Shown here: piece by piece, positions 17,389 to 26,349 of the stretch | Layout of the letters: the number at the start of each line of letters is the position of its first letter | Position numbering within the stretch: the stretch's first letter is position 1 | Source of the DNA: Pseudomonas silvicola | GTDB taxonomy: Bacteria; Pseudomonadota; Gammaproteobacteria; Pseudomonadales; Pseudomonadaceae | NCBI RefSeq assembly: GCF_026651855.1 | Contig: NZ_CP093280.1 | Location: 5,124,001-5,188,000, forward strand | Length of the DNA stretch: 64,000 bases | Reading direction: 5' to 3' | The notes under the pieces: model-generated | What the model saw: only the letters and a program-made list of their open reading frames with translations | Told to the model about the DNA's origin: nothing | Database searches by the model: none | Position numbers and translations under genes: made by a program

Positions 17389-17435
17389 GGTGCAGTCCTC
17401 GCAGGCGGGGCAAACTGCCCCGCGAATTCAGGGTG

Positions 17436-18602
17436 TTATTTGGAGCCCGCGCTCCAGCGCATGCCCCAGCCGTATGCCTTGTCCATGGGTTCGTGGCCTT
17501 TGTGGAAATCAACCCGGCGGGTCACCTTGACCGCACCGTTGTCGTTCTCCAGCAGGGCGATGGCACACATGCCCAGCCGCCCGCCCTCTTCGTTCAGGCG
17601 CACTTCGATCTCCGGCTGGCCCGGTACGTGGATGGTCACCACGCCGTCGGTTTCCTTCCAGTTCGGCGCGCCGTCGTAGATGAACGCGTACACCAGAATG
17701 CGACGGATCTCGCTCCACTTCTTGCCGTTGATGTGCAGCCATTCGCCACCGGCCACGGAGCCGGTGCGGTCATCGCCCATCAGCTGGATGTAGGGCTCGT
17801 CCTGCAGGTCGCCGAAGGCATTGCCCAGGGCCTGGACGGCCCCCTTGTAGCCGTCCTGCAGTTCGAACAGGCAGCCCACGTCCAGGTCGATGGCCTGGCT
17901 GCGCGAAAACAGGCCGCCGGACTTGCCCTTGTTCCAGTTGAGGTTGACGCGGATCTCGCCGAAGCCGGCCGCTGTCTTCTCCAGGCTGATGGATGAGCGG
18001 GTCTTGTCCAGGGTGACCTTGCTCAGGCTGATCTTCGGCGCCGGCGCCGGGGCTGGCGCCGCAGGAGGGGCGGCCGGTGCAGCGGCAGGCGCGGGAGCAG
18101 CCGCGATCTCGACCCCGAAATGGGTGGCCAGGGGCGCCAGGCCGCCAGCAAAGCCTTGACCCACGCAGCGAAATTTCCAGGCGCCCTGACGCAGGTAGAA
18201 CTCGCCGAGGATCAGCGCGGTTTCCTTCATCCCGGCAGTCGGGATCTGTGCTTCGATACCGCCCGCCACGTGCAGCGACAAGGTCGAGACACGCTCGAAG
18301 CTGGCCTTGTTCTCGTGGATGGTAGCAGTCAGCGCCACTTTCTCGACGGCCGCGTCCAGGCGGCCCAGGTCCAGGGTGAACGCCGCCCGCCCAGGCGAGG
18401 CATCGGTGAGCTGAAGCGCACCGCCCAGCACGTTGGGCTGCCCGTAGAAGCACATGTCCTGATCGCCGCGCACCTTGCCCTGGGCGGTCAGGGCGAAGGC
18501 GGATACGTCGATATCGGCGCCGGCGATGGTGCCGTAGTGGATGTCCACGCGAAGCGAGCCGGTGGCGACCGGCGCATTGCCACCCGGTACCAGCACGGTC
18601 AT
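17436..18602 (-). CDS. terA: Tellurium resistance/stress protein TerA (two TerD-like domains)
   Basis: A 388-residue protein with an N-terminal TerD-like half (about 1-160; IHYGTIAGADIDVSAFAL and [26 protein letters not shown]). A strikingly Pro/Ala-rich linker (about 162-190) follows. The C-terminal TerD-like half (about 195-388) contains NWNKGKSGGLFSRSQAIDLDVG and DDRTGSVAGGEW. This is the usual TerA layout. Its ATG overlaps the TGA of terZ (ATGA), so the two are translationally coupled. Cytoplasmic, likely metal-binding. Confidence 0.88.
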   Translation of the reverse strand: MTVLVPGGNAPVATGSLRVDIHYGTIAGADIDVSAFALTAQGKVRGDQDMCFYGQPNVLGGALQLTDASPGRAAFTLDLGRLDAAVEKVALTATIHENKASFERVSTLSLHVAGGIEAQIPTAGMKETALILGEFYLRQGAWKFRCVGQGFAGGLAPLATHFGVEIAAAPAPAAAPAAPPAAPAPAPAPKISLSKVTLDKTRSSISLEKTAAGFGEIRVNLNWNKGKSGGLFSRSQAIDLDVGCLFELQDGYKGAVQALGNAFGDLQDEPYIQLMGDDRTGSVAGGEWLHINGKKWSEIRRILVYAFIYDGAPNWKETDGVVTIHVPGQPEIEVRLNEEGGRLGMCAIALLENDNGAVKVTRRVDFHKGHEPMDKAYGWGMRWSAGSK

Positions 18603-19186
18603 GCGCGCACCGCCTCGACCGCCAGGTTCACCAGGTCATCGGCCGTACGGCCATTGGTGGTCTTGCCGATGGCCTTGAAGTCCCAGCCGGCCGGGCCACG
18701 GGTGAGGCTGGCCATGACGATACCGGTATGGCCGCCCTTCTCGGACAGGTTGAAACGTGCCAGCTCCTTGTTGGCGCCGCTGTCGACGATACGGCAGTAG
18801 GCGTTCTCGACTTTCTGGAAGGTCTGCCCGGTGAACGAATTGACGGTGAACACCAGGTGTTTCACGGTCGCCGGCAGGCGGCCCAGGTCGACGGCGATGG
18901 ACTCGTCGTCGCCGTCGCCTTCACCGGTGCGGTTGTCACCAGAGTGCTGAATCGAGCCGTCCCGCGACTTCAACTGGCGAAACCAGACCAGGTCCACTGG
19001 CTTGAACCCCTCATCGAACAGGATGCAGGAGGCATCAAGGTCGATATCACCGCTGTTGCCCATCAGCTTGCCGAAAAAGCCGGTCTTCTCGGGGTCCCAA
19101 CCCAGCCCGAGGGTGATCTTGCTCAACCCGCCTCCAGCGGTTTTCTCCAGGGAAATCGACTGATTCTTGGCTAACGTCAGTGCCAT
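18599..19186 (-). CDS. terZ: Tellurium resistance/stress protein TerZ
   Basis: A 195-residue TerD-family protein. It has GLGWDPEKTGFFGKLMGNSGDIDLDASCILFD, DLVWFRQLKSRDGSIQHSGDNRTGEGDGDDES and the shorter C-terminal block NLSEKGGHTGIVMASLTRGPAGWDFKAIG that marks TerZ. It is the first of the classical ter genes in the operon. GGAGCG lies before the ATG, just ahead of the TAA of the HAD gene, giving tight coupling to the upstream biosynthetic genes. It should bind calcium through the acidic loop. Confidence 0.9.
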   Translation of the reverse strand: MALTLAKNQSISLEKTAGGGLSKITLGLGWDPEKTGFFGKLMGNSGDIDLDASCILFDEGFKPVDLVWFRQLKSRDGSIQHSGDNRTGEGDGDDESIAVDLGRLPATVKHLVFTVNSFTGQTFQKVENAYCRIVDSGANKELARFNLSEKGGHTGIVMASLTRGPAGWDFKAIGKTTNGRTADDLVNLAVEAVRA

Positions 19187-19188
19187 GG

Positions 19189-19944
19189 TTACGCTCCTTG
19201 TTGGTCATCAGGGCCTTGGCCGGAGCCAGGCCCGTTTTTTCGTGAAGAGTCTTCGGGGGTGGCCCGCTTGACCTGGCTGCCGATGGTCTCGATCCGAAAC
19301 CGACCCCGTTGCCAGGCAGGGTGAAAATGGCGCCAATGGGCGTCCTGGGCGGCGGCCAGCAACTCGTGGTCGCCACGCGTGTCGCCCCAGGCGCGCAGGC
19401 GGTACTGCGACAGTGGGCCGTACACCGCTTCCAAGCGGAGCACCTTGGTTTCGCACCGGCAGTTGCTGCCACTGATACGGCCGGTCAGCCGGCCGTTGGC
19501 AACTTCCAGTTCCGTGGCGATCAGGCGGATGCCCAGGTGCTCGGCAAACGGCTTGAGCACCAGGCTCGGCGAGGCCGAGCACAACGTCACCTGCGCACCG
19601 GACGCCCGCTCGGCCGCTACCGCGGCGACGCCGGCCGGGCGCATCAGGCGCCCCCAGAAGTGGGCGCGGAACTGCCCGGCCTTCTGTTCCAGCCAACTGA
19701 CCTCTACATCGGTGAGAAACGACGCAATCAACGTGGCCTTCAGTTCATCGCGGCTCAGGCCTTTGCCCAGGTAACGCAGCGCCGAGGGCAGCATGCGCAC
19801 CATGCGCCAGGTAAAGGCGCGGTTGCCAAAAGCGAATTTCAGAAAAGGCACGAAGCTGTCGTGCCGGGTCAGCGTGCCGTCAAAGTCAAACACTGACAGC
19901 ACCTTGGCCCCCGCGGGGCCGGCTTCCAGCATGTCCTGTGTCAT
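19189..19944 (-). CDS. HAD-IB family phosphatase of the Ter biosynthetic module
   Basis: A 251-residue haloacid dehalogenase-superfamily phosphatase. The catalytic motif FDFDGTLTRHD is near residue 18, LCSASPSLVLKPFAEHLG is motif II with the helical follow-on, and WGDTRGDHELL is the motif III/IV region. This is the HAD-IB pattern shared with SerB-like and lipid phosphatases. In published Ter comparative genomics a HAD phosphoesterase of this kind accompanies the ATP-grasp, PRTase and lyase genes, probably removing a phosphate from the pathway product. The start overlaps the upstream lyase gene by ATGA. Confidence 0.85.
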   Translation of the reverse strand: MTQDMLEAGPAGAKVLSVFDFDGTLTRHDSFVPFLKFAFGNRAFTWRMVRMLPSALRYLGKGLSRDELKATLIASFLTDVEVSWLEQKAGQFRAHFWGRLMRPAGVAAVAAERASGAQVTLCSASPSLVLKPFAEHLGIRLIATELEVANGRLTGRISGSNCRCETKVLRLEAVYGPLSQYRLRAWGDTRGDHELLAAAQDAHWRHFHPAWQRGRFRIETIGSQVKRATPEDSSRKNGPGSGQGPDDQQGA

Positions 19945-20888
19945 CGACTTACCTCTGCCAGGCGTACTGGCTCAATGGATGTGGCGTCACCCTGTTTGAC
20001 GCCATGCCACTGGGCGCGTTCGACAATCCGCGTGGCCCAGTTGAAATGAGTGGCGGGTTCGCACATGGCATCGTTGTGCCGAAACACCGCGGGCGCCGCC
20101 TCGCTCAGGATCAACCGGGCACCATTGAGGTCTTCGAGACTGACCCGCAACGCGTCCTGGATAACGCTGACCTGCGCAGGGTGGATGGCGGTCTTGCCGA
20201 CCAGGCCGTGAGCGATGTCCAGGGCCAGTTCCTCGGCCAGCAACCGCGGCGCGGACATCAGCTCGAACACCGGTGCGGTCAGGGCAAACCCCTGGGCCCC
20301 GAGAATGCCGGCCAGCATGGGAATGACGTAGCCCATGGGTGTCTGGTAGAGGGTGCGCTCGGGGTCGCGGCGCAGGCCCAGGCAGCCCATCAGGTCATTG
20401 CCGCCGATACGCACGACGATTACCTGCTCCCCCAGTGTCTGGCGCATGGCCTCGCCCAGTTCGACCATGGCGTTGGGGCTGAACACCTCGCGGGTTTCCA
20501 GGGTAGGCATCAGGGCCAGCGCCGGGTTGGAAACGGCACGGGCCCAGGCCGGCAACGTGCCCAGCGTCAGCTTGGGTACCACGAAGCCGTCGATCAGGGC
20601 GATGCGGGGCCAGTCGTTGAGCCGCGCCGCCATGGTCACGTCCCGCGGGCGCACGAACACCAGCGGCCCGTTGGCCGGCCGGCCGCCATGGGCCTCGATG
20701 CGCAACAGCAATTGCCGCAGGTTGGCCAGGGCAGTCTCGACGTCCAGGCAGGCGACGGCGTCCTCCAGGCAGATGACCACCGAGCGCAATTCGGGCAGCT
20801 TGCGGCCCAGCACCACGTCGAGGATGTCGTCACGGGTGGCGGGCATGTAGAGCGTGGCGCCCAGCGCATGAGGGGAGACACGACTCAT
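19941..20888 (-). CDS. HpcH/HpaI aldolase or citrate-lyase-beta-like enzyme
   Basis: A 315-residue TIM-barrel protein of the citrate lyase beta/HpcH family. It has VVICLEDAVACLD (conserved acidic metal site), PKLTLGTLPAW, LMPTLETREVF, VRIGGNDLMGCLGLRR and KTAIHPAQVSVIQ. Family members cleave or form C-C bonds in CoA esters or oxo-acids using a divalent metal. This gene belongs to the biosynthetic set that accompanies ter genes. Its ATG overlaps the TGA of the StiP-type gene, and its TGA overlaps the HAD-IB ATG. The substrate is unknown. Confidence 0.85.
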   Translation of the reverse strand: MSRVSPHALGATLYMPATRDDILDVVLGRKLPELRSVVICLEDAVACLDVETALANLRQLLLRIEAHGGRPANGPLVFVRPRDVTMAARLNDWPRIALIDGFVVPKLTLGTLPAWARAVSNPALALMPTLETREVFSPNAMVELGEAMRQTLGEQVIVVRIGGNDLMGCLGLRRDPERTLYQTPMGYVIPMLAGILGAQGFALTAPVFELMSAPRLLAEELALDIAHGLVGKTAIHPAQVSVIQDALRVSLEDLNGARLILSEAAPAVFRHNDAMCEPATHFNWATRIVERAQWHGVKQGDATSIEPVRLAEVSR

Positions 20889-21979
20889 CAGCTTACGCTC
20901 CGAATGATGGTCACCGCCCGGTAAGGCCCCAGTTCAGCGCCCGCCTCTTCCACTTCGATGCCGGCGCGTTCCGTCAGGTGCAGCAACAGTTGAATGTCGG
21001 CATCGTCGCGCTCGCGTACCAGCACCCGGTACGGCACCCGGCGCAGCACCGCGCGCGTGGCCTCGGCGATGCCAGGTTTTATCCGGTTCAGGTTGCTGAT
21101 CTGGAACCGCGTGGCCAGGCGGGTGACCACGTCGACGGCCTCGGCCTGCAGTGCAAGGGCCTGAGCCGCTGTCCACGGCGAGGCGGCCGGGGTGTCCAGA
21201 CGCGGGCGCGCGGCCTGGATGCGCTCGATGAAGCCCTGGGTGACATCGTGCCCGGCCAGGTGGTCGTACACCACGCAGCCATGCAAGCCACCCGAGGCTG
21301 GCCAGATCGAGCGCGACACCAGGCCTGACACGGTGGCGCCCAGGATACCGGACGGAATCAACCAGTCCTGCGCCGAGGCCGCCAGCCAGGCGCGGCCGCA
21401 CGGGTCGGCCAGCACCACCAGGCGTGGCCCGAGGGGAAAGCGAGGGTCGTCGCCCAGGCTGCGCGCGATTTCACCGGCGATGGCGCCCTTGCCGGTCCAG
21501 CCGTCGACAAAGACGATGTTGGCGGCCCCATGGCGAGCGATGATGGCCTCCAGCGCCACTGTGTCGATACCCCGGTCACGCACAATGCTGATGCCGTAAT
21601 GGTGGGCATCACGCCCCCGTTCCACCAGGGCATGGCGCAGCAATACCCCCAGCGGCACGCCGGCCCGCACGAACGAGACCAGGGCGATGCTCGGCCCGCG
21701 ATATTGCTCGGCCAGTGTGTGGGCCAGCGCCTGGACATCATCGGCCATGCGCGCGCCGTTCTGGGCCATGGCCTGCTCATAGAGCGCCATGTGCAGCGCC
21801 GACGGTGCCGACTCTTCGCTGATCATCTCCGAATAATGCTTCTGCCGGCTCTGGATCAGGCGCTCCTTCTCCAGAACATCGGTCATGTCCATGGCCACTG
21901 GCTGCAGCAAAAAATGCACGTCGGTGGGCCGGTAGCTGCCGCTGCCCACGGTGGTGTAACCCGGCAATGGGCTATCCAT
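20888..21979 (-). CDS. StiP/PRTase-type protein with C-terminal PELOTA-like RNA-binding domain
   Basis: A 363-residue protein of the StiP family, once annotated as a cysteine protease and later as a phosphoribosyltransferase-like domain. SFVRAGVPLGVLLRHAL (near 95) and IVFVDGWTGKGAIAGEIA (near 150) match the PRTase PRPP-loop style. The last 75 residues or so (RIKPGIAEATRAVLRRVPYRVLVRER onward) resemble the PELOTA RNA-binding domain reported on these proteins. The start at 21979 overlaps the upstream HAD gene by 8 bases; the longer frame is an out-of-frame shadow of that gene. Probable role: ribosyl transfer in synthesis of a nucleoside-like compound. Confidence 0.8.
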   Translation of the reverse strand: MDSPLPGYTTVGSGSYRPTDVHFLLQPVAMDMTDVLEKERLIQSRQKHYSEMISEESAPSALHMALYEQAMAQNGARMADDVQALAHTLAEQYRGPSIALVSFVRAGVPLGVLLRHALVERGRDAHHYGISIVRDRGIDTVALEAIIARHGAANIVFVDGWTGKGAIAGEIARSLGDDPRFPLGPRLVVLADPCGRAWLAASAQDWLIPSGILGATVSGLVSRSIWPASGGLHGCVVYDHLAGHDVTQGFIERIQAARPRLDTPAASPWTAAQALALQAEAVDVVTRLATRFQISNLNRIKPGIAEATRAVLRRVPYRVLVRERDDADIQLLLHLTERAGIEVEEAGAELGPYRAVTIIRSVS

Positions 21980-22730
21980 GCACGGCACCCTCCACCAGGT
22001 TGGCCAATTGGCTGCGCGCAGGCGTTGCCCAATAGCTGCACAGGTCCATGAAGCCGAGGTCGGTGATGCTGTCGCCAAAGCCCAGCACAGGACGTTCGCC
22101 ATGCGACGCCCGGTCGCGTGCCAGCAGGTGCTCGACCGCCACACGCTTGCCCAGGCCGTCGGGCAGTAGCGCCAGGTTGTTGCCATTGAGGTGCACATGC
22201 ATGCCGTCGATCAGCCCCCGGTGGCGCAGGTGCTCGGCGACGCGCGGCAGGTCGGCATCGGTGCCGCTGTTGTGCTTGATGACCACGTAATGCTGTTGCC
22301 CTGCCTCTTCCACCACCCACCCGCGCAACGAAATGCTCAGCGCATCGCCCACTTGCAACGCGCTGGCACACAAGGCTGGCAGGCGCTGCTGGAAGGCGCT
22401 CAAGCGCTCGCCCATGAGGGCCTGCCAGTCGGCATTCACGGCGCCGTCCGGGTCGAGAATGACGGCGCCATGGGAGCACACCGCGCCCTGGCTGAACCCC
22501 AGCCGTACCCGGCGAAACGCTTCGGCGCTGCGCGCGGTCACCGGGATCACGTCGGTGGTCGCCAGCAGCCACTGGACGAAGCTGTTCTGCACGTTGCTCA
22601 TGTAGCCGCTGACAGCCCCGTGGGTGTCATAGGAAGCCGGATATCGCACGCTACCTTCGGGCATCTTGCGCGCGGTCTGGAACAGCGTGTCGTCCAGGTC
22701 GACCAACGCCAGCGGACGCTTATTGACCAT
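21972..22730 (-). CDS. HAD-family phosphatase (Cof/SPP-like) of the Ter module
   Basis: A 252-residue HAD hydrolase with motif I VDLDDTLFQTA near residue 11, VIPVTARS as motif II (near 62), a C2-type cap in the middle, and GFGDSITDLGFMDLC as motif IV (near 220). It resembles the Cof/sucrose-phosphatase group, distinct from the HAD-IB enzyme three genes downstream. The operon therefore has two different phosphatases. It overlaps the PRTase gene upstream by 11 bases and the StiP-type gene downstream by 8, a sign of coupled expression. Confidence 0.83.
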   Translation of the reverse strand: MVNKRPLALVDLDDTLFQTARKMPEGSVRYPASYDTHGAVSGYMSNVQNSFVQWLLATTDVIPVTARSAEAFRRVRLGFSQGAVCSHGAVILDPDGAVNADWQALMGERLSAFQQRLPALCASALQVGDALSISLRGWVVEEAGQQHYVVIKHNSGTDADLPRVAEHLRHRGLIDGMHVHLNGNNLALLPDGLGKRVAVEHLLARDRASHGERPVLGFGDSITDLGFMDLCSYWATPARSQLANLVEGAVHG

Positions 22731-23856
22731 CGACGATCACCTCGGCGTTCAAGGCTTCGACCAGCACAGCCGGTACCGCGAGCGCGGGCGTTTCGCTGCA
22801 GATGAGCACCCGGTCGAACTGGCCAGGCGCAACGTTGTAGAGGAAATTGACGATGCCCAGCCCGTAGTTGTCCGAGAACGACAAGGCGTGGTCGATGGCG
22901 TGCCCGATGGCGATGGGCGACCGCGTGGTCGAGCTGAAATGCACCTGCGCCCCGGCGCGCTCCAGGCGCTCGGCGAGCAGGAAGGGTTTCCACACGAATT
23001 CGCCCGTGCCAATGACGATGATGCGCTCACCGGGCTGCACTTGCAGGTTGGGCGCCAGGGTGTCGGCCACGGCGCGAACGCCCAGCCGCCCCCAGTCGTT
23101 CCGCGGGTCGATGGGCCACTCGCCAACTTCCACGGTGCCGGTCTCGGGCATCTCAGGCAGCAACGCCGCCGGGTCTTCGGTAAAGCGGTAGGCCCCCTGC
23201 AACAGCGACACCTGGTGGGCATGCTGGCCAATGCTGGTGGACACGGCCCCGGCGGACCAGTCGGTCAGCACGCAGGTCACCACCCGCTCCACCTGGTGGA
23301 GACCGGCGTCGATGAGGGCTCGGTGCAGGTTGATGAAGGTCTTGCCCGTGGACGCTTCGTCATCGACCATCACCAGCGAACGGGCCCCGAGCATCATGGC
23401 GCGCAGGGCCGGGTCCACTGGCAGGTGAATCAGGTGGGCATTGGCGTGGCTATGTTCTTCTTCGAAGCGGGCAAACATCGACGTGCCGACCGGGTGCCGG
23501 GTGCTGACGATGTACAAGGCATCGTCCCGGGTGCGGCTGTAGGCCCGATGCACGCCGGCACCCAGGCCGACGGCGGTCTCGGCCATGCCCACCACCAGCA
23601 CGGGCCCTGGCAGGTCGGCCGGCAGTTGCGCCGCCAGGCTGTCATAGCTGGCCTGCATCACCGAGGGTTTCACCGGAATATGCTTGCCCAGCACCCGGGA
23701 CACGAACAGGAAGGCGCGCTTGGGGTTGCGCCGTTCGGCAAAGCCGAACAGGCTCTCAGGGGCGATGGATGAGGCGGCCACATCAACCTGAAGGCACCCG
23801 CGCACCAGTGTCGCGCTGAGTGTGGTCGACGTCGAGGTCGCTCCGTGAAATTCCAT
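22720..23856 (-). CDS. Phosphoribosyltransferase with TRSP-like C-terminal domain
   Basis: A 378-residue protein. Residues about 40-230 are a type I PRTase fold: VLVVGMAETAVGLGAGVHRAY and the PRPP loop VMVDDEASTGKTFINLH near 165. The C-terminal part (about 240-378) has VGEWPIDPRNDWGRLGVR and VIGTGEFVWKPFLLAERLERAG, like the TRSP domain reported with PRTases in Ter neighbourhoods. ATG 23856 (MEFHGATS) is chosen because the upstream extension is low in conserved features. It likely transfers phosphoribose to an unknown base or activated precursor in the cytoplasm. Confidence 0.83.
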   Translation of the reverse strand: MEFHGATSTSTTLSATLVRGCLQVDVAASSIAPESLFGFAERRNPKRAFLFVSRVLGKHIPVKPSVMQASYDSLAAQLPADLPGPVLVVGMAETAVGLGAGVHRAYSRTRDDALYIVSTRHPVGTSMFARFEEEHSHANAHLIHLPVDPALRAMMLGARSLVMVDDEASTGKTFINLHRALIDAGLHQVERVVTCVLTDWSAGAVSTSIGQHAHQVSLLQGAYRFTEDPAALLPEMPETGTVEVGEWPIDPRNDWGRLGVRAVADTLAPNLQVQPGERIIVIGTGEFVWKPFLLAERLERAGAQVHFSSTTRSPIAIGHAIDHALSFSDNYGLGIVNFLYNVAPGQFDRVLICSETPALAVPAVLVEALNAEVIVDGQ

Positions 23857-23923
23857 GACTGTATCCCTGTGTGCGATGGTAGTGGTTCGGTACTGCGTAC
23901 TGCGCGACAAGCCCCGTGGCCGG

Positions 23924-25051
23924 TCAGTTGCGCGCTTCAATCTTCCATAGCGCGGGTTGTGCCCGTCGGGCGATGTCGCTGGCACTCAATGTGGTGCGTT
24001 GCCCGCCCTGGTCCGCCTCCAGGTGGCAGGCCTGCAGAAACGCCAGCAGGAGCCCGCCCTTGACGGCGAAGTTCATGTTCTGGGCATCAGGCAGCGAAGA
24101 AGTGACCATGCCGACCACCTCGCCGGCTGCATCGAACAGCGGGCTACCGCTGGAGCCGGGCTGGATGGCCGCGGTGAATTGCAGCAGGCTCGAGTCGTTG
24201 TGCAGGCCGAACAGGCCCGATACACCACCCTGGGTGACGTGGGCACCAGCGCCGGCGAGCCCGGCCATGGGGTAACCGACCGCCACCACCGAGTCGCCCA
24301 GCGAGCAACCCTGCCCGCCGGCGAAGCGCACCGGGTTCAGGACGACGTCCTGCACGCGCAGCAGGGCCAGGTCGTTCCGGCTGTCGACCATGACCGGTTC
24401 GGCGCGGTAGCGGCCTTCGAAGGAACTGATGTGAATTTCGTGCATGCCCTCAATGACATGCGCACAGGTCAGCAAGGCCCGCTGCGACACCGCGAAACCG
24501 GTGCCGGTGGCGCCGCTGGAGGCGCGCTCTCGGCCGGGCCCTCGCCGCTCGGGGTTGCTTTCATCGAGGGCCATGCCCAGCCGGCGCCCGAGGGCGGCCA
24601 GGCCATACGCCGAGCCTTCGGCCAGGGCGCGGAATTTCCACTGCCCGGCGCGCAGGTAGCACTCGCCCAGGATGATGGCGGCTTCGCCATGGCCGCGCAG
24701 GTCGACACGGTGTTCAAGAGCGCCATCCAGGCGCAGGGTGCAGCCGAGCAGGTCGCTGACCGGCCCCGTGGCCGCATAGGTGTACAGCACGATGAGCACG
24801 CGGTCGGCGCCCGCGGGCAGGTTGGCAAGCGTGAGCTGGCAACCGACATGACCCGGGTCGCCGCGCCACTCCATCCAGGCCGGCTGGGGCGCATGGAACA
24901 GGGCCGGCTCACCCTTGGGCTGGCGCTTTTCGTCCACCGCCAGCAACGCGACCGCGGCCGTGGCCCCCATGGCGTCGGCACGCTCGGTTTCCAGCACCCA
25001 GGCAGTCGTGGCTGAAGCTAGAACAGCATTGGCGCCGGTGGCCAGAAGCAT
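23924..25051 (-). CDS. TerD-like domain fused to a trypsin-like serine protease
   Basis: A 375-residue fusion. Residues about 1-160 are TerD-like (ALLAVDEKRQPKG; HGEAAIILGECYLRAGQWKFRALAEGSAYGLAALG). A short charged linker leads to a trypsin/DegP-like protease (about 180-345) with an intact triad: His198 in LLTCAHVI, Asp227 in SRNDLALL and Ser301 in QPGSSGSP. There is no signal peptide, so the protease should be cytoplasmic, unlike most trypsin-like proteases. The TerD acidic DDE loop is weak here, so metal binding may be altered. Fusion of a TerD sensor to a protease suggests metal- or complex-controlled proteolysis. Second gene of the operon. Confidence 0.85.
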   Translation of the reverse strand: MLLATGANAVLASATTAWVLETERADAMGATAAVALLAVDEKRQPKGEPALFHAPQPAWMEWRGDPGHVGCQLTLANLPAGADRVLIVLYTYAATGPVSDLLGCTLRLDGALEHRVDLRGHGEAAIILGECYLRAGQWKFRALAEGSAYGLAALGRRLGMALDESNPERRGPGRERASSGATGTGFAVSQRALLTCAHVIEGMHEIHISSFEGRYRAEPVMVDSRNDLALLRVQDVVLNPVRFAGGQGCSLGDSVVAVGYPMAGLAGAGAHVTQGGVSGLFGLHNDSSLLQFTAAIQPGSSGSPLFDAAGEVVGMVTSSLPDAQNMNFAVKGGLLLAFLQACHLEADQGGQRTTLSASDIARRAQPALWKIEARN

Positions 25052-25134
25052 GAGGTAACTCTCCCTGAGTGCGTTTGTCCGTGCATGTACAAGCTACGCG
25101 TCGAAAGTGTAACAAATAAGAAGGCTTAGCAATA

Positions 25135-26133
25135 TCAATCGGACACTATTGCCGCCACCGTGATGGCCCTCACCCGCACGCCAGGCACCCACTGCCGAGG
25201 CGGCTCGGGGTAACCCAGCCGACGAGTGGCGAAAATACCGGCCAGGTTCACGCCGGTGGCACGGGTGTAGCCAATGCCACCCGAATACCGCGGGTTGATC
25301 TCCAGCAAGTGGGGCACGCCCTGGGCATCGTCGCGCGTCTGCACATTGACCAGGCCATCGCAGCCGAAATGCTCGGCGGCCCGCACCGCCAGCTCCACCA
25401 CGGCGCCGTCGCGCTCGAAGGTCTGGTAACCGCCCTGCTTGCGGCGGCCCACGCAGGCCACCACCCGCCCCGCTTCACAGACCATGTCCATGGAACATTC
25501 GCTGCCGGCCAGGTAGGGCATCACCAGCATCGCGGGGCGCGTGGCCTGCGCTGTGTAAGCCTGCAGGTAATCACTGAAGCTGACCTCGCGGGCATCGGGA
25601 TTGGCGAAGCAGCGAAAACGGTCGACGCCCGGCCTGAACCGCCAGAAGCCCTGGCCGTAGATGCCCACGGCCGGCTTGATGCAGGCCTCGCCCTGGGCGG
25701 AAACGACGGCATGGGCCTGCACCAGTTCGTCGGCGTTGGTCACCGTGATGGCGGGCACGCAGGCCAGGCCGGCACGCTGCGCGTGGGCGGTGAACTGGCT
25801 CTTGTCATCGACCCGTTCGAACGTCTCCAGGGAAGTGCCACCGGTCACCAGCACCAGGCCGGCGCGCTGGAAGACCTCGCGGTGCACTTCATACCCGGCG
25901 CCGGCGCGGCCGGCCACGATCACCCGGATACCGTGGGCCAGGGCCGTGTCGAGAATGAAAGCCAGACGCTCGGCCGGGTCGGCGGGTTCCTGGTAGCTGA
26001 TATCCGCCAAGCCAGTGATTTCGGCCCGGTCCCCGCGGTGGGAAGCGTGGATGGCGGTGCCGGCTGGCAAGGCATCGCGAGCCCCCAGGATGATATCGCG
26101 CTGGGAAGCCTGTCCTTCTAGAAACCAGATCAT
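25135..26133 (-). CDS. ATP-grasp ligase heading the Ter operon
   Basis: A 332-residue ATP-grasp enzyme. It shows SFETFERVDDKSQF-type nucleotide contacts, the central CIKPAVGIYGQGFWRF lysine strand and the magnesium site near the C-terminus (VPHLLEINPRYSGG near residue 285). ATP-grasp enzymes ligate a carboxylate to an amine or thiol through an acyl phosphate. ATG 26133 (MIWFLEG) has AAGG upstream; an upstream frame reaching 26232 has no such signal. As the first gene of 13 it follows the operator-like palindrome in the divergent gap. Members of this family recur in published Ter biosynthetic clusters. Confidence 0.85.
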   Translation of the reverse strand: MIWFLEGQASQRDIILGARDALPAGTAIHASHRGDRAEITGLADISYQEPADPAERLAFILDTALAHGIRVIVAGRAGAGYEVHREVFQRAGLVLVTGGTSLETFERVDDKSQFTAHAQRAGLACVPAITVTNADELVQAHAVVSAQGEACIKPAVGIYGQGFWRFRPGVDRFRCFANPDAREVSFSDYLQAYTAQATRPAMLVMPYLAGSECSMDMVCEAGRVVACVGRRKQGGYQTFERDGAVVELAVRAAEHFGCDGLVNVQTRDDAQGVPHLLEINPRYSGGIGYTRATGVNLAGIFATRRLGYPEPPRQWVPGVRVRAITVAAIVSD

Positions 26134-26317
26134 TGACTGTATACCTTGTGGCGCGCTCGCGACTGGACTGCCCACGCTAGGCAGTGGCGCGCCATTATGC
26201 CTTCCCGGGTGGCGCGTAGTGATGGGTTTCATGCCCAGAAACCCAGGCAGAGTATTTCAAGAAATGACGGCGCAGCCGCCACCGTCACAAAGCGAATCAA
26301 TCCCCCCTGCGCCGCGC

Positions 26318-26349
26318 ATTATTACCCGATGGGAAACGCACCCTTTCAA
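26318..26349 (-). promoter_or_regulatory. Candidate promoter of the 13-gene Ter operon
   Basis: On the minus strand TTGAAA (26349-26344) is followed by TAATAA (26324-26319) after 19 bases. The spacing is longer than the ideal 17, so this is tentative. The palindrome at 26348-26372 overlaps the -35 side. Confidence 0.3.

Noticed and set aside
14683-19186. Calling the island a tellurite resistance determinant
   Set aside because: ter genes are often named for tellurite, but the biosynthetic genes and protease fusion point to a wider stress role; nothing in the sequence shows tellurite resistance.
21980-22198. N-terminal extension of the StiP-type protein
   Set aside because: It lies out of frame inside the HAD gene and is Trp/Cys/Arg-rich; ATG 21979 gives a natural 8-base overlap.
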